A DNA stretch of 64,000 bases, taken from contig JAUJYZ010001566.1 of NCBI GenBank assembly GCA_033675265.1, positions 205,747 to 269,746 of the forward strand, given 5' to 3'. Below the pieces are notes generated by a model that saw only the letters and a list, made by a program, of their open reading frames with translations, searched no databases and was not told where the DNA came from. The stretch is from Actinostola sp. cb2023. Lineage: Eukaryota; Cnidaria; Anthozoa; Actiniaria; Actinostolidae. A program made the position numbers and the translations under genes. Shown here piece after piece: positions 60,336 through 64,000 of this stretch (the stretch's first letter is position 1; each line of letters begins with the position of its first letter).

Positions 60336-61066
60336 TCTGAGGATCCATAGGGTGGCGATATCTTGTGTCTTTTGGGTTGAAATTACCAGAGATGAAAGTG
60401 AGATAAACTTATTTACAACTTTCTTTGCCTGCTGTTTGCCGTGTGTTACTTCGCACTGGGGGGAGCCTGGAACGAGTGAACGAACAGTAAGATATTTTTA
60501 CTTTGTTATTTCATAGTTTATATCTATTAACTATGGTTATTTACAGTATCATTAGATTTTTTATGTATTTAATGTTGCTTTTTCTGTAAAAAATGTCAAT
60601 ATTAGTTGTAATTGTGAAAAGTCACAACTACCATAACCACTACATACATCATAACACAGGAAGCCCAAACATAGAATAATCGCTACTGAGTGACTGAGCC
60701 AGAAGTGGCCTATTTATAGATGACAGAACTTTAAAAAACAGTTCATCCATTAGAGTTTCAAATAACCAGGGTTTTCTTCTTCATTTTAATAGATCTGACT
60801 TTACTAATTTGGGAGTCTGTGCCCAAGTACATGTGCCGGAAGTTGGTCGTAGACGATTTGTTTACAACACCAGTCCTTCTCGGTCAAACCGGGGAAAAAC
60901 AAATTGATTACGCAGCATATATTTTTCCAAGAAATTGAATTCAATTCTACGAATTTTAAAAGCAAAATGTAATATTTACGTTTTAAACTTAGACTGAGAA
61001 GACATGTTTTTCAAGTTATATTTTTGTGCGAACGGTTGAGTTTAGCTGTCAAAACGGGTCAAAACC
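60336..61066. promoter_or_regulatory. Divergent promoter region (right arm copy)
   Basis: Mirror of 28306-29043, 731 bp, with the TATA-like GGCCTATTTATAG at about 60707 in reverse orientation. Confidence 0.5.
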
Positions 61067-62679
61067 ATGGCTTTTGGCAATACTTCTTCGCAGTGTTCTA
61101 AAATGGACGTACAATCGAACAACTGCAAGATATATGCTCTGATGATTCCATACAGATATTAATGCTAGCTGCTGGACAGCACTGTTTGAATGTCAAATTT
61201 TACGATCTTCTTCAGGAGCCGTCGATACACACATATATGTGTTCAGTAGAGGTCGGTAGCCTTCTACAGGGCCAGGGTTGTATTGGATATGGTCCTACCA
61301 AGCAGGACGCCAAAATGAACGCTGCAGAGGAAGCCATATTCGAGCTGACACAGACTCTCAAAGATTTATCACCTTCGTCAACACTTTCATCAGAGGTACA
61401 TGTAGACTGTGGGATCGATCCCGAATTTGTTTTTGTAATTTAAGAAATCCAATTTATGAACAACTTGCACTGAATTACAGTAATTTGATAATAATACTGA
61501 CGTCACAGAATTGTTATGCCACCAGTTCTAATATCAAATACTAACCAGTATCAGTTTGTTCTATATTTCTTTCTTTCTTATATTTTCATTGTCTCACTGT
61601 TTTCTTTAATTATCCTTTTTAGCAATCAGCCGTATCAGATATCAGTTTTAATAGCAAAGAAACAAATCATTTTTACTTTCAAAGTCCACACCAGAGAGAA
61701 AACCGAGTGCAACACCACACCAGGTACATTGAGCCACTGGAAAGTCAGTGTGTTCATCATTACCCATGCCTCCCCTATAGATTCTACAACCCTATTGATC
61801 ATGACCCTACCCCATTTGAAAAATATACATACCGGTACTCTCATTAATACAGTCAGTGGAGGTTGGTTGCAGTACGGCTGGATATTTTTACTAATGAACC
61901 TGTTTTTATTCTGACCAGCCTATGGCTCGAAAAAATATGTCACAACTCGTAAAAATATCCATCATAAAATAACTATGATATAACGCACACTCTGATTGGC
62001 CAAATGGTGTGTATTACACATGCTTTATGAGAGCACACATGCGCAGATATTTAAAAAAATTGTAACAAGCAAAATTGAAAACTTGCCTAAAATCATATTG
62101 TATTTTATAAAAGAAATAGAAAACTTGTCCGCTGTGCTATGTGCAGATTTATAGCACTTGGGGACTGATCAGAACACTCAAGAAGTGTCAAGAAGCACTC
62201 CTCTACGCATCATGCTTCTCCTAACACTTCTCTCATGTTCTGATCAGTTCCCACATGCTCTAAATCTGCACATACATGTAGCATGCATGCTCGTTTTCAA
62301 TTTCTTCAATACTGCACACTAAGATGCATTAAGATATACTATAAACAAGTAAGTTACATAAATTTCTCATAATCTTGATAGTTTTTCTCTGGATGGAATG
62401 GTGCTGCACAATGTCCTCTAGCATCAGCAAGTAATGGTAAACCCTATTGGTAAACTTAAAGAGCTCACTGATAGCAATGGTTGGACAGCACCTGTATATG
62501 AGATGGTTGATGAATATGGTGAAGATCACAAGAAGACATTTGTGTATCAGTGCAAGGTTAGTAGATGTGGTGGAATGACTGACATCTCTTCTCATCACAA
62601 GTTGCATAAAGTTGTCAGACAAATGAATGACGTTCCAACACTTTACAAGAGCTTTTCATCAATTCAGACACTGGAATGA
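61067..62679 (+). CDS. Double-stranded-RNA-binding protein, right-arm copy (two dsRBDs, 3 exons)
   Basis: Exons are 61067-61395, 61623-61723 and 62382 to 62556 (donor) or to the stop at 62679. The start MAFGNTSSQCSK is read from this arm. Here AAAATGG lacks one T present in the left arm, which breaks exon 1. Downstream the frame GRTIEQLQDICSDDSIQILM leads into dsRBD1 (FYDLLQEP, then GYGPTKQDAKMNAAEEAIFE). Exon 2 (NHFYFQSPHQREN) is a low-complexity linker. Reading on past its donor stays open to a TAA at 61847, so an alternative short form is possible. Exon 3 has one T too few after its acceptor and one A too many at GGTAAACCC; these compensate, restoring dsRBD2 (KLKELTDSNGWTAPVYEMVD, KKTFVYQCKV). 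The frame beyond the last donor (SHHKLHKVVRQMND) could be a divergent end of dsRBD2 or intron. Confidence 0.72.
62140..62272. mobile_element. Palindromic MITE, TGTGCAGATTTA ends, right arm
   Basis: Mirror of the element at 27091, inside the same intron of the right-arm dsRBD gene. Confidence 0.8.
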
Positions 62680-62684
62680 CAACA

Positions 62685-62930
62685 CCTACATGTATTTACC
62701 TATTACTTTGCTTAGAGCAAGTACATGTATGGGTGTTCATCAGCTGTTGCAACACCTATTTAATGGTACATGCATTTACCTATTACTTTGCTTAGAGCAA
62801 GTACATGTATGGGTGTTCATCAGCTGTTGCAACACCTATTTGGTACATGTATTTACCTATTACTTTGCTTAGAGCAAGTACATGTATGGGTTGTTCATCA
62901 GCTGTTGCAACACCTATTTGGTACATGTAA
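62685..62930. repeat. Short tandem repeat, about 76-bp unit, right arm
   Basis: Mirror of 26440-26680. Three copies of the unit with GTGTTCATCAGCTGTTGCAA. Confidence 0.85.
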
Positions 62931-63304
62931 AAATTTCTGGAAATATAATGCCTTCCAACCAAAAGTTGGGAATATTATTAAATACTAACATTTTGAAAAC
63001 AATTACTATAAAACACTTTAATAATATCCAGACTTCTTATTAATATATATTATATAATGAACATGAATTTTAACTCGTCATATAATTGATGTCTCTAAAC
63101 AGTTTTAAATATGTAAGAAAGAAAATCATTATTATACTTTGCACTTTTATAAATCTTAAATTATGAACTTAGAATGTAAAAAAGAATAATATATTTAAAT
63201 ACAAGAACATACATGTACAGTAGTCTACATTTGTACATGTATGTTTGCTCAGTCAATATTCAGTAAATAAAAATGATCTGAAAGTTATTCAGCCCATACC
63301 CTCT

Positions 63305-63625
63305 GCTATATAATGCTACATGTACTATTATCTAGACTAGTTATGTATTACACTGTTCTTGCATGGACCCTTCAATTAGCCTTCAAAGATACCATGTTCT
63401 TGTTTCCACACAGGGGGTAGTGTGTATTGTATACGGTATACGTAGTTCGATTTTCGCTTCAGGAATGGGTTTTATCGAACTCCTAATTATGCTCAAGAAG
63501 TAAAGATTAGTAGTTGTTTGAGTGCTGTGAGGTGTTTAATTTAGGATATATATGAGGTGTTTATATAAATTAGGATATATACGGCTCTCTGGAAGGCACG
63601 AATTGTGAAGAGACACCATATTTTT
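63305..63625. mobile_element. About 320-bp segment present only in the right arm (SINE-like)
   Basis: In the left arm TTTATTTAAAAAAATTATAT continues directly (about 26045-26062); the right arm has about 320 extra bases at the matching point. The segment holds GATATATACGGCTCTCTGG followed by AAATAAAGATTATCATCAT, the same kind of 3' end as at 43122-43200. The left arm keeps that tail (GATGATAATCTTTATTT), which suggests a deletion in the left arm rather than an insertion in the right. Confidence 0.7.
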
Positions 63626-63726
63626 TAAATAAAGATTATCATCATAAGAGGTTAAATTATTTAAATAGTGTGTTTTGGGATCGATTTATTTTGATTGCTC
63701 ACTCTTAGGCAAGGCAACAAGTCCCG

Positions 63727-63969
63727 TCATCGTTCTCCAAGACTTGGTTTCAGCCGAAAATAAAATACTTTTTCGATTCGCTCAATCAAGAGTTTTCGAT
63801 ATGTAATAGAACATGGCAATCTATCAGTGTCCTGACTTGCTTTCAGGTTGTTTACTCCACTATAAACGGGCCAGAAAATCGTTTTTTTTCCGAATGACAT
63901 GTATGTGTTCTCTCGCTCTTCCTGGGCTTCCTGTGGCCGTGGATTGACTTCTAACACTAAAAAGCCCAT
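63727..63969 (-). CDS. Hypothetical ORF (80 codons), identity unknown
   Basis: Frame with FLVLEVNPRPQEAQEERENT and ERIEKVFYFRLKPSLGER. The left-arm counterpart (25707 onward) lacks one base in AATCCCGGCC and is frameshifted after EVNP. VNP-type motifs occur near the start of some non-LTR retroelement ORFs, but nothing further supports that. It may be chance. Confidence 0.2.
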   Translation of the reverse strand: MGFLVLEVNPRPQEAQEERENTYMSFGKKTIFWPVYSGVNNLKASQDTDRLPCSITYRKLLIERIEKVFYFRLKPSLGER

Positions 63970-64000
63970 TTTTTAAAACTCAGGTATCTGCCACAGCCAG

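Larger units (their letters stand above)
25660..64000. repeat. Giant inverted repeat (palindrome), arms at least 19 kb, centre about 44,702
   Basis: Everything from about 25,660 to 44,701 recurs in reverse complement from 44,703 to the right edge. At the centre GAATACA is followed by a single A and TGTATTC, so there is almost no spacer. Paired coordinates sum to about 89,400 near the centre (41968/47432), 89,380 mid-arm (30159/59221), 89,356 further out (26734/62622) and 89,676 at the outer edge (25707/63969). The last jump is a segment of about 320 bp found only on the right. All genes, minisatellites and MITEs of the left arm reappear on the right. The right arm is cut by the window edge, so the true arm length is unknown. 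Confidence 0.97.

Noticed and set aside
61724..61847. Continuation of the dsRBD exon 2 frame to a TAA as the gene's real end
   Set aside because: The frame is open, but a donor at 61723 joins in phase to an exon with a recognisable second dsRBD. I kept the spliced model and noted the alternative.

Overview
The window is nuclear DNA from an intron-rich animal. Spliced exons with GT/AG borders, short introns, abundant palindromic MITEs, tRNA-derived SINE sequence and many minisatellites rule out bacteria, phage or plasmid. Gene content (a TRPV-type channel, a UPF0415/C7orf25 homologue, a double-stranded-RNA-binding protein) and MITE families with ends such as GGGCCCGGTTG or CCCTGCGAGCAGAG suggest a marine invertebrate, perhaps a sponge or cnidarian. 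That placement is inference.

Layout. Positions 1-8176 hold MITEs, a 31-bp minisatellite, a long 24-bp AT-rich array and a 1.7-kb terminal-inverted-repeat element. Positions 8177-20172 (minus strand) hold the 5' six coding exons (387 codons) of a TRPV-family channel: N-terminus and ankyrin repeats. The membrane domain is not seen in the window. Two of its introns consist mostly of minisatellite: 47-bp units in intron 5 and 74-bp units in intron 3. Positions 20173-25680 are gene-poor and hold several MITEs.

From about 25.68 kb to the right edge the window is one giant inverted repeat. The centre is at about 44,702 with a 1-base spacer, and each arm is about 19 kb and continues past the window edge. 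Each arm carries the same divergent gene pair: a two-domain dsRNA-binding protein gene and a UPF0415 (C7orf25-like) gene, with their start codons about 0.73 kb apart. Both UPF0415 copies run into the palindrome centre and lose their last coding exon there. The arms are almost identical near the centre and less alike distally. They differ mainly by one-base homopolymer indels that break different exons in each arm, plus one segment of about 320 bp present only in the right arm. This may be a real palindrome, two haplotypes joined head to head, or a fold-back read or assembly artefact. The window alone cannot decide, but the truncated genes and the indel pattern make an artefact a serious possibility.

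All protein assignments come from reading the translated exons against remembered family motifs. Splice sites were chosen by GT/AG borders and by phase agreement between successive exons. No database search was run.
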